Assembly: GCA_013397845.1 (NCBI GenBank)
Contig: VZTG01009228.1
Span: 2,268,843-2,332,842, forward strand
Source: Melanocharis versteri
Lineage: Eukaryota; Chordata; Aves; Passeriformes; Melanocharitidae
DNA length: 64,000 nt
Direction of reading: 5' to 3'
Of this stretch, positions 13,121 to 25,715 are shown piece after piece. Position 1 is the stretch's first letter. Each line of letters begins with the position of its first letter. Below the pieces are notes generated by a model that was not told the origin of the DNA, did not search any database, and saw only the letters and a list, made by a program, of their open reading frames with translations. A program made the position numbers and the translations under genes.

Positions 13121-16100
13121 AGCTGTTGGACCTAGTGGAATACTCCTGTTTTACACCCTTTACCAAAGCAGACATTTCTGTTTATTTGCCCTGTTTGGTT
13201 CTCATTGTGAGCTTTATCTTGGCTCAGAGATCAAATGCAAGCCTGCAGAGCGAGTGAGTGCAGACCAGAATTAAAACAAGATGCCCGCACAGCATTTGCC
13301 CGTGACACAGTTCACCTTACTAAATATTTTATCAATATATGTATTAAGAAACTGAAAACATGAGTGCTTCTTTCTGTGTTGTTTTATAGCATCCAGTTTT
13401 GTGACTTCTTGTTTTATTACGTGTATGAGCTTATAAAAAGCTTAAACACGGCCATAGCAGCTGCACCAGGGCTTCAAGTATAGGCTCCTAAAATACTAAA
13501 ATTCTAAAATTATGTGCTGGCCAGTAGCAGGCTTGATGTTGCACAGGACCAGACAGAGAGACACTGCATTGTTACCCATGATACAAGCAAGAAATTCTGA
13601 GTAGAAACAACATTACTATTTGGTCAAAGTACTTAAACTCAGAATTATGCTGTCTTTCAGTTTTGAAAACAGAATTAAAGAAAAAAAAAAAGAGATCTAT
13701 AGATTTTTTAAACCTATTTTTATATAGAAACATATATATATACACACACATTTCTAACATGTTCTGAATAATTTAGAATTGAGAAAACAGTTTTCCGTCT
13801 TGGAGGAAAGATATGGTGATAATGTTCTTTATGTATCATTAGTAAGAGAATTAACACTGCTCCACTTCAAGGAACATTTTACTTTGTAAGAAGCAGCAGA
13901 GTCTCAAGTTCACCAAAAGTGTAAATCTGAATCCTTACGACATCTTTGTGACTCGTAGATTTATTTCACGTTCTCTGTAGAGTTGTTTGGGGGATTTTTT
14001 ATGTCTGTGTTTTGGGTTGTTAAACAGCACAGCCTTGGTTCTCATTTTAAAGTAGTTTAGAGATCCTTTAAATTTTGCTAGCATCCAGATGAAAATTACA
14101 CTACTAAAGCAGCACCTACAAAAAGCTTTGAATTTTCAGCAAAGGTGCAGAGCCATGCACTATGTAAGGAAGGCGCTGTATGCATATGCAATTTCATGAC
14201 TGCCATTATTGGCTATAATTTATTTGCATACGGATATATTTTTCCCATAAAATCTATCTTTAGCTGTATTGGTTCTCTCCGTACTTTGGGATGTTACTTT
14301 GGACTTTGTCAAAATTTTTCCTTTCCTTCATTTGGCATGGAGTCAAACAGAAATATGCCCACAACTGTGGGATATCTTTGAAGAATGAATTCTTAAAAAA
14401 CGGTGTTTTTCCAAATGGATAGAAGATGGCGCCAAATATTAAAAGGCTTTCCCTGGCACATTTCAGCTAAAATTAAAGGCTTTAATTAATATGGTCTATT
14501 ATTTCTTGAAAGGTAAAATTTCAAAACATGCCCTTTTCTATTGTCTCGCATGTTTAACAGGGACAATTTTGCTATCCACTTGAGCTTCCTAATACACAGG
14601 CACAGATGACTTTAGTACCAGGATTTTTGTTTTGAAGCACCAAGTACCACTATTCATTTTCCTCCAACTACACTACTATTGTTTCAGATCACGGCAACGA
14701 CAACTTCAACATTGGAGTTCTGAAGCTTTCTACAAAACCCAAGTACAGGGCCATGGCAATGGAAGCCTACAGGTATCACTGTTAAGGAAGGCATTTGATG
14801 ATTTCATATGTGAACACAGTTCCTTTAATAGACAGGGGTAAGGTTGGTTTTGTTTTGATTTGGTTCATTCGGCACTTAAATGCAATGGAAAAAGGGATCC
14901 AGTTGGGAACTGAGCTTTATATTTCCATAGGAATGCAAGTGGCACCAGCTAATGTAAGGTTTCTCCCAGATTTCCTTTCCAAGTGCATGGGTCTACAACA
15001 AATAGAACATCGGAAATATTGGCTGCTCCACTCCACAGAGATGATCAGAAAGCAGGAGTAAAAGGATGCCCAGACTAAAACAGCTCTGCAGTCTGCAGTA
15101 CTAGAGGCACATTATTACCTTAATTCAGCAATGTTTAAGGGTAACATTCGGCATAGCACAGCCAGCAATGTACAGCCCACCAAAGGATCCATCTCAGCAA
15201 GTCCCATGGCTCTGGCTTCTAAAGGCCCTCCCGCTGACTGACACTGCAAAAGTATTTCAGGTACAGAGAGTCCCTTCCACAGGCTCCCCCAGGAAGCCTT
15301 TCTTTCTGTTTCCTCCCACCAGGGAAATCTGGAGCCATACAGGGATCCTCTTCGGACTTTTAAATCTGTCCCTTACTTAGAGTTTCATAACATAAACTGT
15401 GCCGTATTATTTGCGCTGTTGCGAAGGCAAGTAGCTGCTGCTTTTTTTTTTTCCTTTTTTCCCCCCAAATCAAGAAAAAATAAAGAGAGAGACGCACGGC
15501 TCCATTTACTTTCATCCAGTCTAAGAATCTGTGGAAAAAACCGCTTGGTTCTGTGCAACACCCCAGGGAGCAGTGCTGCAGCAGACCGGGCTGTGCGTGG
15601 GCTCCCCTTGGCTGCCACGCCTGCACCCCTGGAAGCAGATGTCCCATCAAGTTGCTCGGACTTCACACACAGCAGCTTGGCGAGCAGCCGAGTGTGATAT
15701 ATTGGTATTGTTAACTAACTGCTATGCTTTAAAGAATAAGCAGGCAAAAAGTAACAAGGATTTAAGGCACTAGTAAAAAGGGACTTAAAGAAGGATTTGC
15801 ACATTCAGCAGCAGACCCTTTTTTACAATTACATCAGTCCAAAAACTGCATGTTCCTTCTCTATAAATCTTGTTTATAGTCCAGGACCATCAAAGTAACA
15901 ATGCTACTGCTGGTAAACAGTGGCAATTCTAATTAAAACTACTTTTTTTTTTTTCTCAAGGGCTGTAGTCTTACAGCAAAATATCTACATATAAGACCCA
16001 GGTTAAACCATAGTCATTTTAATGTCTGCTTAAAAAATCTTTATTGAGAACAGAAAATAGCATTTTTTTCTCTAGCGTGTGTGCTTGAAGAGACTGAACA

Positions 16101-17045
16101 CAAACAAATGCCCCAAGGAAGAACTTCATTAAGATACGTCTAATAGCAACTTTTTAAATATTATTATTTTTTAAATCCAGAGGGGTGAATAAGAAGGGGA
16201 TCAAACCACCAAAACAGGAATCTCAATTTCTTGCTTAAAGATCTGGGGGGAGGGGGGTAACTCACTTTATATTCGTATCTAACTCGTATGCTTTTTCATC
16301 CTGCTCCCTGCTTCTTTCTACTTCTGAAGTAAGCCACTTTTTGCTGACAAGTCAAAACATCTCTGTTCAAAGCTCAGTTGTGGGTCTTAGAGAAGATTTT
16401 GCATCTGAACAGCAGTTCATTCCACTCCATTTTATAAAGGGAGTATCCCACACTTCAGAGACTATGAGTCATTGTGCCATTGCAGCTGTGACTCTGAGAC
16501 TAGATTATTATTTTTTTACTGTATATGCAAAAACATTGTTTCTTAGGACCATGTGCTAGTCTTTATTTATTGGTATGATCTAAGTATTTCCAGAAAATCC
16601 CATCTGCTGCTCAGGAGTTTGGAGAGAGGGCCCTTTCTCATGTATGTTCACCCTTCCCTCTTAGCACACGCTCTCCTAAACCTCCTGACTATTAGGAATG
16701 ACATAGGGAGAAATTTCTCCTAGATAAAATGAATCTTGAAGATACTTTTCATGCCAGAACAAATTTCCCTCTTCTGGGATCAGAATCCCTGCTCAGCATT
16801 TTAGGTCCATTTCTAAACTCTTAACCCTTTGTTAGCACAGAGCCCAGAATGAAACTGGAAATGGGATGTGCTGTTTCAATTATAAATGAAACTATTTTAA
16901 ACAAGAGACAACACAAGGACATGAGAATCTTCATAGTACAGACTAAGCTTTCCATTTAAGGCTTCCCATGTGATTTTCAGAGCCTCAGCTTGCACCATAC
17001 CAGAAGTTAATTCACCTTTCAAAGAAAGGATGGAATATTTCCCAT
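13121..17045. other. Non-coding DNA, AT-rich with small GC-richer patches
   Basis: No gene is recognised. The interval includes a poly-A/TA-CA patch at 13681-13750 and a mixed T-run/C-run/A-run at about 15441-15490. A moderately GC-rich patch at 15540-15700 has only scattered CpG. Frames on both strands through the last patch overlap each other and resemble nothing known. The candidate regulatory block at 14400-14560 is listed separately. Confidence 0.55.
14400..14560. promoter_or_regulatory. Candidate enhancer-like block with a YY1-type motif
   Basis: The sequence agaagatggcgccaaat at about 14421 contains a good match to the YY1 core (AAGATGGCGNC) overlapping an E2F-like GGCGCCAAA. A TTAATTAA homeodomain-type site follows at about 14483. 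The block is free of repeats and simple sequence. The combination resembles a conserved regulatory element, but without a cross-species comparison this stays an inference from motifs. Confidence 0.25.
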
Positions 17046-17050
17046 AAAGC

Positions 17051-17131
17051 ATGAAGAAAAAAAGAAGGAAAACAACAACAACAACAACAAAAAAAACAAC
17101 CAAAAAACCCCCCAGAAAACCAAACAAAACT
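17051..17131. repeat. A/C-rich low-complexity tract with (CAA)n
   Basis: An A-rich start passes into a clean (CAA)n run at about 17070-17090, then CCAAAAAACCCCCC and further AAAACC words. It is simple sequence with no coding potential. It faces a complementary G/T tract about 110 bases downstream. Confidence 0.85.
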
Positions 17132-17240
17132 AAAGAGACACATGCATCCAAATGCTTGAAATCAGTGGCACACCTTGGCCAGCCCAAAAATATCTGCCAG
17201 TTAGGCCTTATATTGGTTATCAGCTCTCTTGGGGAGGAGT

Positions 17241-17312
17241 TGGGGGGGTTCTTTGTGTTTGTTTGGGGTTTTTTGTGTGCTTTTTTTTTTTCATTTGTTG
17301 GGTTTTTTTTAA
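17241..17312. repeat. G/T-rich low-complexity tract
   Basis: Runs of G (seven at 17242-17248) alternate with TTTG, GGGGTTTTTT and long T runs. It is roughly the reverse complement of the A/C-rich tract at 17051-17131, so the two could pair as an imperfect inverted repeat. Confidence 0.85.
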
Positions 17313-18029
17313 AGATACAACTAGATTATTCTTCATCTTGGGCAGCTGAGGGGGCATTTATTGCCACAGTTCTGGTAAACATAACTGTTAGTCCTCCCCT
17401 TTGCAGAGAGGAAATCTAGAAGTCATTTTTATTCAATTTGCCACAAAGTTTCCAAAATAATTTTCAAATGCTAAGTTCTGGCTTTAATCTAAAGTTGGTC
17501 TTTGAAATCAAAATTGACAGCTAAGTCACAGAAGGATTTACAAGGCCCTTAAAGAATCAGAAAAAATAAAAATGCTAACATGCAGTAACAAAATGTAATT
17601 AGCTATGCACGCGTACATCATCATAAATGAAAAAACACCAAACAACAGAGTTAAAAGCCAACACCTTCCTTATTCTTATTTTGTTGCATAAGATTGTTGG
17701 ACTTTTTTTCAGGGAAACAAGAAATAAAAATCAATTCAATACATCAGCAATCAGAATAATTTTAATATAATTTACTGTCTATTGTAATATACATTATTGT
17801 CTATTGTAATGGACAATTGAATTGCAATGTAAATTAATATAAGTTATGGCTTAATTTATGTTAAATATATCAATGAGAACAAAAATATTTAGGATACAGC
17901 CAACTACTGCAACAATTTCTTCTAGTGCAACTTTAATACCAGAGTTTTTAGAATATTATTAAAAATAATCATATGTCCTGGTTTTGCTATTCCATTTATC
18001 CATTTCATTTATTATAAACTTCATTAATT

Positions 18030-18081
18030 TTGGTGGGGTCTTGTTTTGTTTGGGGTTTTTCTTTGTTTGTTTTGGTTTTTT
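18030..18081. repeat. G/T-rich low-complexity tract
   Basis: Words such as TTGTTTTGTTTGGGGTTTTT and TTTGTTTGTTTTGG repeat irregularly. It is the same class as the tract at 17241-17312 and in the same orientation. Confidence 0.8.
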
Positions 18082-21000
18082 CAAATGACGAATGAATGAG
18101 AAGAGGAAATTATTCTCAGCTACAGACTATCATATATCAAATGGCACAGTAACATTAGTTTTGAAATTCTCATTTCAGAAGACTCATAGACTGAGCTAGG
18201 AAAGAGCCAAGAGTTATAGAAATATTTGTCTCCATATGACAGAGCCTGATTTCTTGCGCTAACATTAAAAATCAGCCTCTGCTCAAAGTTTACGCACCAA
18301 TGTAAATCACACAGACGCACAAGATGCACAGCCCCTTTTCCAGACCTCTGCGAGTCGCACAAATATCCTGCAGAGCTGCTAGGCCGGCACACGGTTTTCC
18401 GTGCCATTTAAATCCTGCATGATGGCAGCTGGAGCTGAAGGGCACGGGCAAAGCTGCCACGCAGGGCAGCTCACCACGAGCACAGGCTGGGTGCAGCAGG
18501 GCTGCTGAGCAAAGCAGGAAAGGCAAGACAGGGACGTGTGTGCATGGACCCGCCAGTTACATTATTCTACACCCTTGTCTGCTCCAAATTATTTAATACA
18601 ACGGCACTGTATAAAGCCAAGTTATGTCAACAAGAACCTAGCTAATTTGAGTGTCCTTTGTTCACACAGATTCTGATCCAAAGTTATTTTTAACCTTGAG
18701 AAACCCCCCAATACGAATAAATAGTGCATTTAATTTTTTTAAATATCCTTTCCACAAACTCAAACACTTTCTTTTATATCTGATGCAATAATTCAAGCAT
18801 TTTTGCTGTGTAATATCAAACGCTCTGATATTAATATGTTGAAATTAAAGTAATTTAAATGCTACAACGTTGGCATATACCAAAGGAAAGGCTGATGTTG
18901 TGGTAGCACAACTTAGATTTTTACTACTCAGATATGAAAAGAATCAGCATCTTAAGCGTATCAGCCAGCAGTTCCTTAATCACATCCACTTGACCACTTG
19001 TCCCACCAGTTTAGTATCACCAGTGGCCCACTCAAGCTATAAAAGTGCAGAATTTAGAAATTAAGAAGCCCGTCAAAAAGTATAGTTCCAAACGAAGAGG
19101 CTTAAGATGAGCCTTCTGAATCAATATTTAACTATCTGAAAAAAAAGCACCTACATTTCCAGTACGTTATTTGCAGAAGGGCTGCACACTACTGAGCCCC
19201 TTCTCTGAGAGACACAGTTCAGCACCTTTGAAAGAAGCAGGATGAACTTAATTAGATCTGAGAGGTGAATTTAAAACCCTAAGATTTAAAATTATGAAAA
19301 CATGTTATTTCCATACAATACACCTAGAAATGTGGGAGGGGGAGATGGGAAGGAGTGGCACAGAGAGTACGACAAAGGAAAAGAAAAAAACACCCCAAGT
19401 CCCAGCTGAATAATTTAAAGAAATTAAATGCATTATATACTACAACACACTACATGGAATCTATCTCTTTGTTAGAGATAGATGATTTCATTTACCAATT
19501 TCCTGTTCCTGTACTGAATGTTCATCTGAGGTTATTACATCGCATTTTATAAATATGTGAAAAGAAAAAATTATGAACTGCTGAATCTACTTACAAAAAA
19601 AGCCTGAAAATCATGTTCCCATTTTCTAATCTTTGTTTTCTTAAGTCTTATAATGTGTCTTTGCAGAACTAAGTGAGGTATAAAACTAGAGATTAATGTT
19701 GCTACACTTGGAAATACTGTTGTAATAAAATGAAAACATATATTCTTCCCTGCGAGTAAATTTGAATAGTTTTCACTCTCTTTAGTGGAGCATGTTGCTT
19801 CTAATTGCACAGATAACATGCCTGGCTTGTAGTCTATATCCAAGAGAACAATTTCACTTGACCTTCAAAAAATAACTCAGAATGAATTTATAATAATGTG
19901 GGGTATTCTTCTCTGAGGCAGTGATGTAAAAATATTTCTTTTTTGAGCTATAATTTTTTTCATTTTCAGGTTATTCCTCATGAAAAGAAAACTGATAAAA
20001 TACTCTGTTTTCTTTTTTTTCCCTAATCTCTCCTCCCACGTCTCATTTTTCCTTTGTTCCCTATCTTCCTCATATTCACCCTTCCAAAGTCCAGGAAAAG
20101 ACTATTTCTAGTCAAATATTCTCATACTACTATATCAGAATATTACATATCGAGTATGTACTACTTACTTTACAAAATTTTTATGAACTCTTCCTTTCCT
20201 AAGTGCATGTATGAAAAAATACTTTTCTAGCTTCTAAGAAAAATTAGAAAACTGTCTTCATTGACAGAATTAGCTCTCAGGTTCTGAAACAAGACACTAA
20301 TCATCCTTTAAAAGTGCAGCTTTTCTTGCCTTTGTTCTCTTCTTCCCCCCTCCCTCCCAACATATGTACTGTAAAAGCAGATAATTTCACAAACGTCTGA
20401 CCTTAATAAAAACCCGTCCACGTTTGTCATATTTTTCTTAGTAGATTCTTTCATTTACACAATATGCAAAAGTGAATTTGACTTTAAATAAAGAATTAAA
20501 ACTACTCCTTTCTTATTAATAGTTCCATCAGCTTTCGTCTGGATAAGAAGAAAATTTTTTGACCAAGTCATGTATAATCCTGCACACACACATCGTTAAT
20601 TTGTGAAGATCTTCTTTTTTTCTGGCATAAATGAATCACTTCACGTCCCACACATAAAAAATGGCAATAACAAATGCCTTCAATAATACCATTTTCCAAA
20701 GTCACATCCTCAAAGAATCAAAGAGTGGTGGATTTGTACAAGCACATAGCATTTATAAATCAACAAAAAGCAAACATGTTAATTGTAACTTCTTCTATCA
20801 CCAAAATCAGCCTCACTTACCTGTCTATTTACTATAAACACCCAAGAATTACCAGCAGCAAAAGAAATAGTCCAACAAATAAAACACAGGACGAAAGGGT
20901 CGTGTCTAATTTTAAAATAAGCTAAACAATACTAAAAAGTTCCACAGAGGCGCCAAGCAACTGGTAGTTGCAGACATTATGAAGGCTACTTTCAAAGTCA

Positions 21001-22245
21001 AAATACAATCTTGGAGAAGCAATAACAGAACACAACAGCTTGCACTCACAACCAAACTCACTAAGTTTCTTACTTAGTAAGTATTTCTAGGAGAGAGACA
21101 TGAAAGTGTCTTAAGAACTGAACAAAGTAAATACCATATGATTTAAATAAGAAACATATCTGAAAGCATATCTTTAATAAACATTTATTATGTGCTTAGA
21201 AAGAGTGTTTACATATAAACTTTGATGTATACTCTATATCTCTGCATCAGTACATTAAAATTAACTGTTGACTTTGAGAACAGAAGAATTTTATTGATAT
21301 GAATTACCTTATTCTGCATGATATGAAAGCATAGATTGAAACTAGCTCTCACAACAAAATTGGTTTTTTGAAACTCAAAAAAAGTATATTTTTCCATGTT
21401 ATTACAGTTGAACATTCTGTTAAAAGAGCCCCATGTTTATAAGCTCACTGGTTTTGTGCTGTTGTATTTCTTCCCTTAAATTCGCTAGATTTCAAATATT
21501 TCATATTCTTTACAGCTAGTGCCTTAGAAGCTTTATCACTATTTTGACCACTGGAACCCCAAATATACACAATATTTTAATTACTAAATGATTACTTTTT
21601 ATGCCGCAATAGGAAAAAAGTTTTACAAAAATTTTATAAAAAATTAGAACTATAAATCAAGTGTACATATTTCACAACTAGTGTAGGACTCCAAAATATT
21701 TTTCAGGACTTCATTTTTACTGAATTAAAATTTTGGAAGTGCTTCAAATTTCTATTCAAAATTCTTGCTGAGGGTTTTAAAAGGTTCTATTTTATTTGCT
21801 TTATTTAATACAAATATCATCAAAAGTGAGCAGTAAAGAAAAACAAGCTTCCATTGCTGGACCTCAATGGCTTTCATACCTCAGAAGTTATATGTAATAG
21901 AGTCAGATTCTGAAAATCTGGCTACAAAGCTTGCCACTCTCTCAACTTCACAAGTTTTTTGTCTTCTTGTTCTCCTTGACCTCTAATGTGACTATTAATA
22001 TTTTATGTTATTCCTCACCTGCCAACGTTCTTCCTTATTGCTTTTTTATTCAGCTTCTGGGCTTGAAAAATTATTTTCTCTACTGTGTTTTTGACCTACC
22101 TGTAGGTGGTAGCCCAAAATATTTCTTCCTATGTATTAACATAGCAGTCAATATTTAACGAGGTACATAATTCTAGGGAAAGTTTATGCATCTGGTCTGC
22201 CAGAGATGTGATTGCTAGTATAACTCCTCTGAGATTCGGGGAACC
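18082..22245. other. Non-coding DNA with one GC-richer patch near 18.3-18.54 kb
   Basis: The patch at about 18300-18540 is richer in G and C (several gcagggcagctcacc-like words, few CpG). It carries a minus-strand frame of 78-95 codons that I do not recognise. The rest is AT-rich with frames under about 90 codons. A partial 22-bp tandem repeat (tgtctattgtaat twice) is at 17776-17810 just upstream. Nothing else stands out. Confidence 0.55.
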
Positions 22246-22249
22246 AGTG

Positions 22250-22330
22250 AAAACGAAAAACAAACAAACAAACCCCAAAAATCAACAAATGGAAAAAAAA
22301 CCATCAAATCAAAAACACCAACCAACTCAC
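22250..22330. repeat. A/C-rich low-complexity tract
   Basis: (AAAC)n and AACCCC words run through the interval, including CAAACAAACAAACCCC at about 22261. A frame reading through it gives a Lys/Asn/Gln/Pro-rich peptide that simply reflects the simple sequence. Confidence 0.8.
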
Positions 22331-24779
22331 CACATATTATTCCACCCTACACCTAACATTTTGACATCTTTGGACATTTTGATTTTCAGAAAAAAATTTC
22401 TCATTTGCTTTGCTGTTTTGTGTGATCAACTTGTGAGCTGCACTTCTTACTTAAAGAACAGAATACACAGACTCAGCTTCATTCACGTTAGGTCAAAACT
22501 TTGAAGAATCCAGTTAAAATAGGCAATCATTTCAAGGAGTATTTTGCATTCAGTTTGACAGAATTCCCAAAGCCTCCACAGTTTTTCTTGCTTTGTTTGC
22601 TATATAAAGGAAATATGCTACTGTCGTAGCACAGTGACATATATAATAAGAAGCCCACACATATTACAGTACATAAGCAATTTGAATTCCTTTCGGATCT
22701 ATACTGGAAAAACAGTGAAACGATGTAGAGCAAAGTTATATGCATTCTGTGATATTCCAACATGCACAAACTATTTCAAACTGTAATATTTGAAAGGTCT
22801 CACCAACCTGCAGCCAATTATACTCATGAGCTGTAAAATCATGTATACTCACATTTAAGTGCAAAATCATTAAATCCAGAGCTGCTGGTGTTCCTATTGA
22901 ACAGACTCAAAACACTGGGTGGTCAGCTTTTCAGAGACTTCACACTCTGGCTCCAGCACATGGTTCTGCATTATATGAGATAGGATTGGTTATTTTTAAC
23001 ATTTTTGTTAAATAACAGCAGAATTAGAGATAGAAGTCACTATTTGGAGATTAGCAGTACTGGGTTTTTTTCTTTTTTCTTTTTTTTTTCCTTTTTAACA
23101 AGGCGTCTAACAATTTCTGCCCTGGATAAAGGCATTTTTTATAAGTTATAATTGTTAAAATAAAAATTCTAATAAATTATAGAAGATATTGTTTCAATTA
23201 TTGTTTGCTTATGTAAAGCCCATTCTTTTCATACAAATGAAGGTCCAAAGCAGTCCACAAAATTTTGTGCAAACAACTCCATAATTTAACTCAAACCTAT
23301 TTTACTTCTCCATGAAATCTGGTGGCACATCCGTTTCCCACGAGGGAATGTCCAAAGGTGCCGATAAACGTATTTTATTATAACAATACAGAGAAATACC
23401 AGCCTTCAAGTAAGAAGACATCTAATTTCCAGCTTTCTCCTTCAGACAGAGACTGAAACATGCACACATACAGGCACACATAACCAGCCGGACAAGGCAG
23501 GAGGAAGTAATGGAAGGAGAAAAAGAAATGCAGTGTGGCAGCTTTGCAAACAGCTGACCTCACAGAAAGGGATGTTGTCCCTTGTTTTCCCCATCTTTCT
23601 GTCTTTGTTCCCAACCCTCCCGTTTCACCCTTTTGCAATGAATGTGGCACTGACTCCAGGAATCAATTCAGCTCAACTACCAAACTTTATAATTGATTTT
23701 GTCAGATTATTTTTTTCTACCAGGTTGGTAATTTCAAGTGGCTCGAATGAGCATCAAATTTGAGGCAGAAAATAAACAAACAAAACCCACAAACAAACAA
23801 AAAAGAAAGGAAAAAAACCCAAGAGTGTGTGACAACAGGGAGAGATGGGAAGAGCCAGACAGGGAACCAGGACTTTCAAAAGCAAGCCAGCACTTCAACA
23901 TGCTCACTGTATGATATGAATCTGAGTCTTTGGTTGCCTGATACCAAGATAAAAGAAGGTACATAGGAAAGAGAAGTCACAGCAGGCTATGACTGGAGAT
24001 TCTAGATGCCAAACATCTCCCAAAATTGCTATACTTATTTGCGCTGAAGAATGAGGTCAAACACCATTTTGATGATGTTTACAAAGTTTCAAACAATAGA
24101 GGTTGCTCTTCAACAGTGACCAAACACGAAGTCATTCCCACGGTGATTCTCAACACCCTGGGGGGTTGGCAAGGCTATCACCAATCAAACAAGTGTGCAG
24201 AGACACCCCTAGATCTGTTTTGGCATCATGAATTACATGACTACTTCAGGACCTAAAGACTGCAGGAAAAAGTAGATACAAAGTGCCAGCTCAAGTACCC
24301 ATGCTCCCAGGAACATGCAGATGCCCTCGGGAGAGCAAAGAAGGGACTAAAGCATCCCAGGAGATCACATTGCCTCATTTGAGTTATCCCCATTGTCACG
24401 GATCACCCTTGCTACTGAGCAAGCACATCGTAAAGCTGGATGCTTCTCTGAACTGAGCCCTCATTCGGAAGATATTCTGTTACATGAGAGTCGTGACTTT
24501 TTGGTTCATTACCACGACAAAGTCCCTGCTCAGGCTGTCCTCAGTACTAGTCAGTTGCTAGAGCTCAGGGGAAAAAAGATACAGTACAGTTTAAAAATCT
24601 TTCCAAAATATCTCTATTAAATTTCCCAGAGTTCACACTATTAAACAAATAAAGAGCTCGCATACATTTACATTAATAAAATGAGTAGGTTTTTTTTCCT
24701 TGTTATAATTACCTCTTTTATTACAAATGGGAGGAAAACCAGACTACTACATCTGCTTTCCCATCATATAAGTAGAATG
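22331..24779. other. Non-coding DNA with simple tracts
   Basis: The interval holds a T-rich run at about 23064-23096 and an A/C tract at 23771-23822. The stretch 23970-24640 has open frames of about 75 codons with no recognisable family. No transposon ends or RNA genes were seen. Confidence 0.55.
23771..23822. repeat. A/C-rich low-complexity tract
   Basis: (AAAC)n words (aataaacaaacaaaaccc and on) are followed by an AG-rich end. Same class as the other A/C tracts in the window. Confidence 0.8.
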
Positions 24780-25020
24780 TAAATTAATTACCATCTTCCC
24801 GAGTGTGTCAGTTCCATCTGAGAATTCCTGAGATGGAAGTAGAGAGATCTTCTTTAGAGGCAAGCATAATTAGATGCAAAACTAATTAATACTTTTTTAC
24901 TAAAAGATGTCATAGAAATTATTCCAGAGTTTTTCATGGAAACCACTGGATTTTCATTCATCTTTACAAGTATATTTAATAATAACAATAGCTATTATTG
25001 CTAGTATACTTGTTTATGCT
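24780..25020. promoter_or_regulatory. Homeodomain-site-rich block with two hairpins; candidate conserved element
   Basis: TAATTA-type sites are dense: aattaatta at about 24782, cataattag at about 24867, and actaattaat at about 24882. Two inverted repeats lie inside. One has perfect 8-bp arms at 24812-24819 and 24831-24838. The second is longer, with perfect 9-bp outer arms at 24966-24974 and 25005-25013 and a 7-bp inner stem (24978-24984 with 24993-24999). No repeat family is recognised. The texture suggests a developmental enhancer or a structured transcript, but no conservation can be tested here. Confidence 0.35.
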
Positions 25021-25715
25021 GCACAAGGGCAAACAGGACTAAATTACAGCAAACCCATTTCTAAAAGGTATTGAGTGTGTCCCTCTCCCATCAATATAAA
25101 TGAAAGGTAATTAAACACAACTAATCAATGATGAACTCTAACTATTCTCATGAAACACTGAAAAACTTTAGAAAGGAAACAAGACAGAAGGAAACACCTC
25201 CTAAGAGACAGTTGTGGTGATACATCAGCCCATGCCATGCTTTCGAAACTGCACAAGGGATGAAAACATCCACTTTGGCAAGAAGAAGGGAATTGCTTAC
25301 TGTGTGCATTCCACCATCTATTTTTGCCCAGCGAGGGCAGGGCGCCCAGCCCTGCAGGACTCTGGTCACGTCATCTCCCAGATGCTTCTTGGGGCAGGAC
25401 TTGTCACAATAGAGTCTGCTGTTCTTATTAAAAATAACTTTCAACACTAGAGCCCCAACAGCAATTCAAAGACCTGTTTCCACATTGCTTCTCTCCTTAA
25501 AACTCCTGCCCAGGTGCATCATACCTAACATCTGCAATCCTACAGTCCAGGTCCCCATAGCCTTGCAAATCCACAACAGGTGGCAACAAGGTTTCCAAGA
25601 CAATCCCTCTTCCCAATGCTACCTCCCTAAATACTTTGGAGCATCAATAAAACCTACTTACAAACAAAATTGCTTGACTCATGAAAGTACTGGATCAGAA
25701 TAGAGCAGGGGAGAG
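25021..25715. other. Non-coding DNA
   Basis: No gene is recognised. A modest GC-richer patch at about 25320-25400 has overlapping frames of under 100 codons on both strands, none familiar. Confidence 0.55.

Noticed and set aside
12949..13257. 102-codon plus-strand frame through the CpG island, with a hydrophobic stretch near its end
   Set aside because: It begins at GTG, its first ATG is deep inside (about 13070), and no family is recognised. The CpG-rich DNA itself explains the lack of stops.
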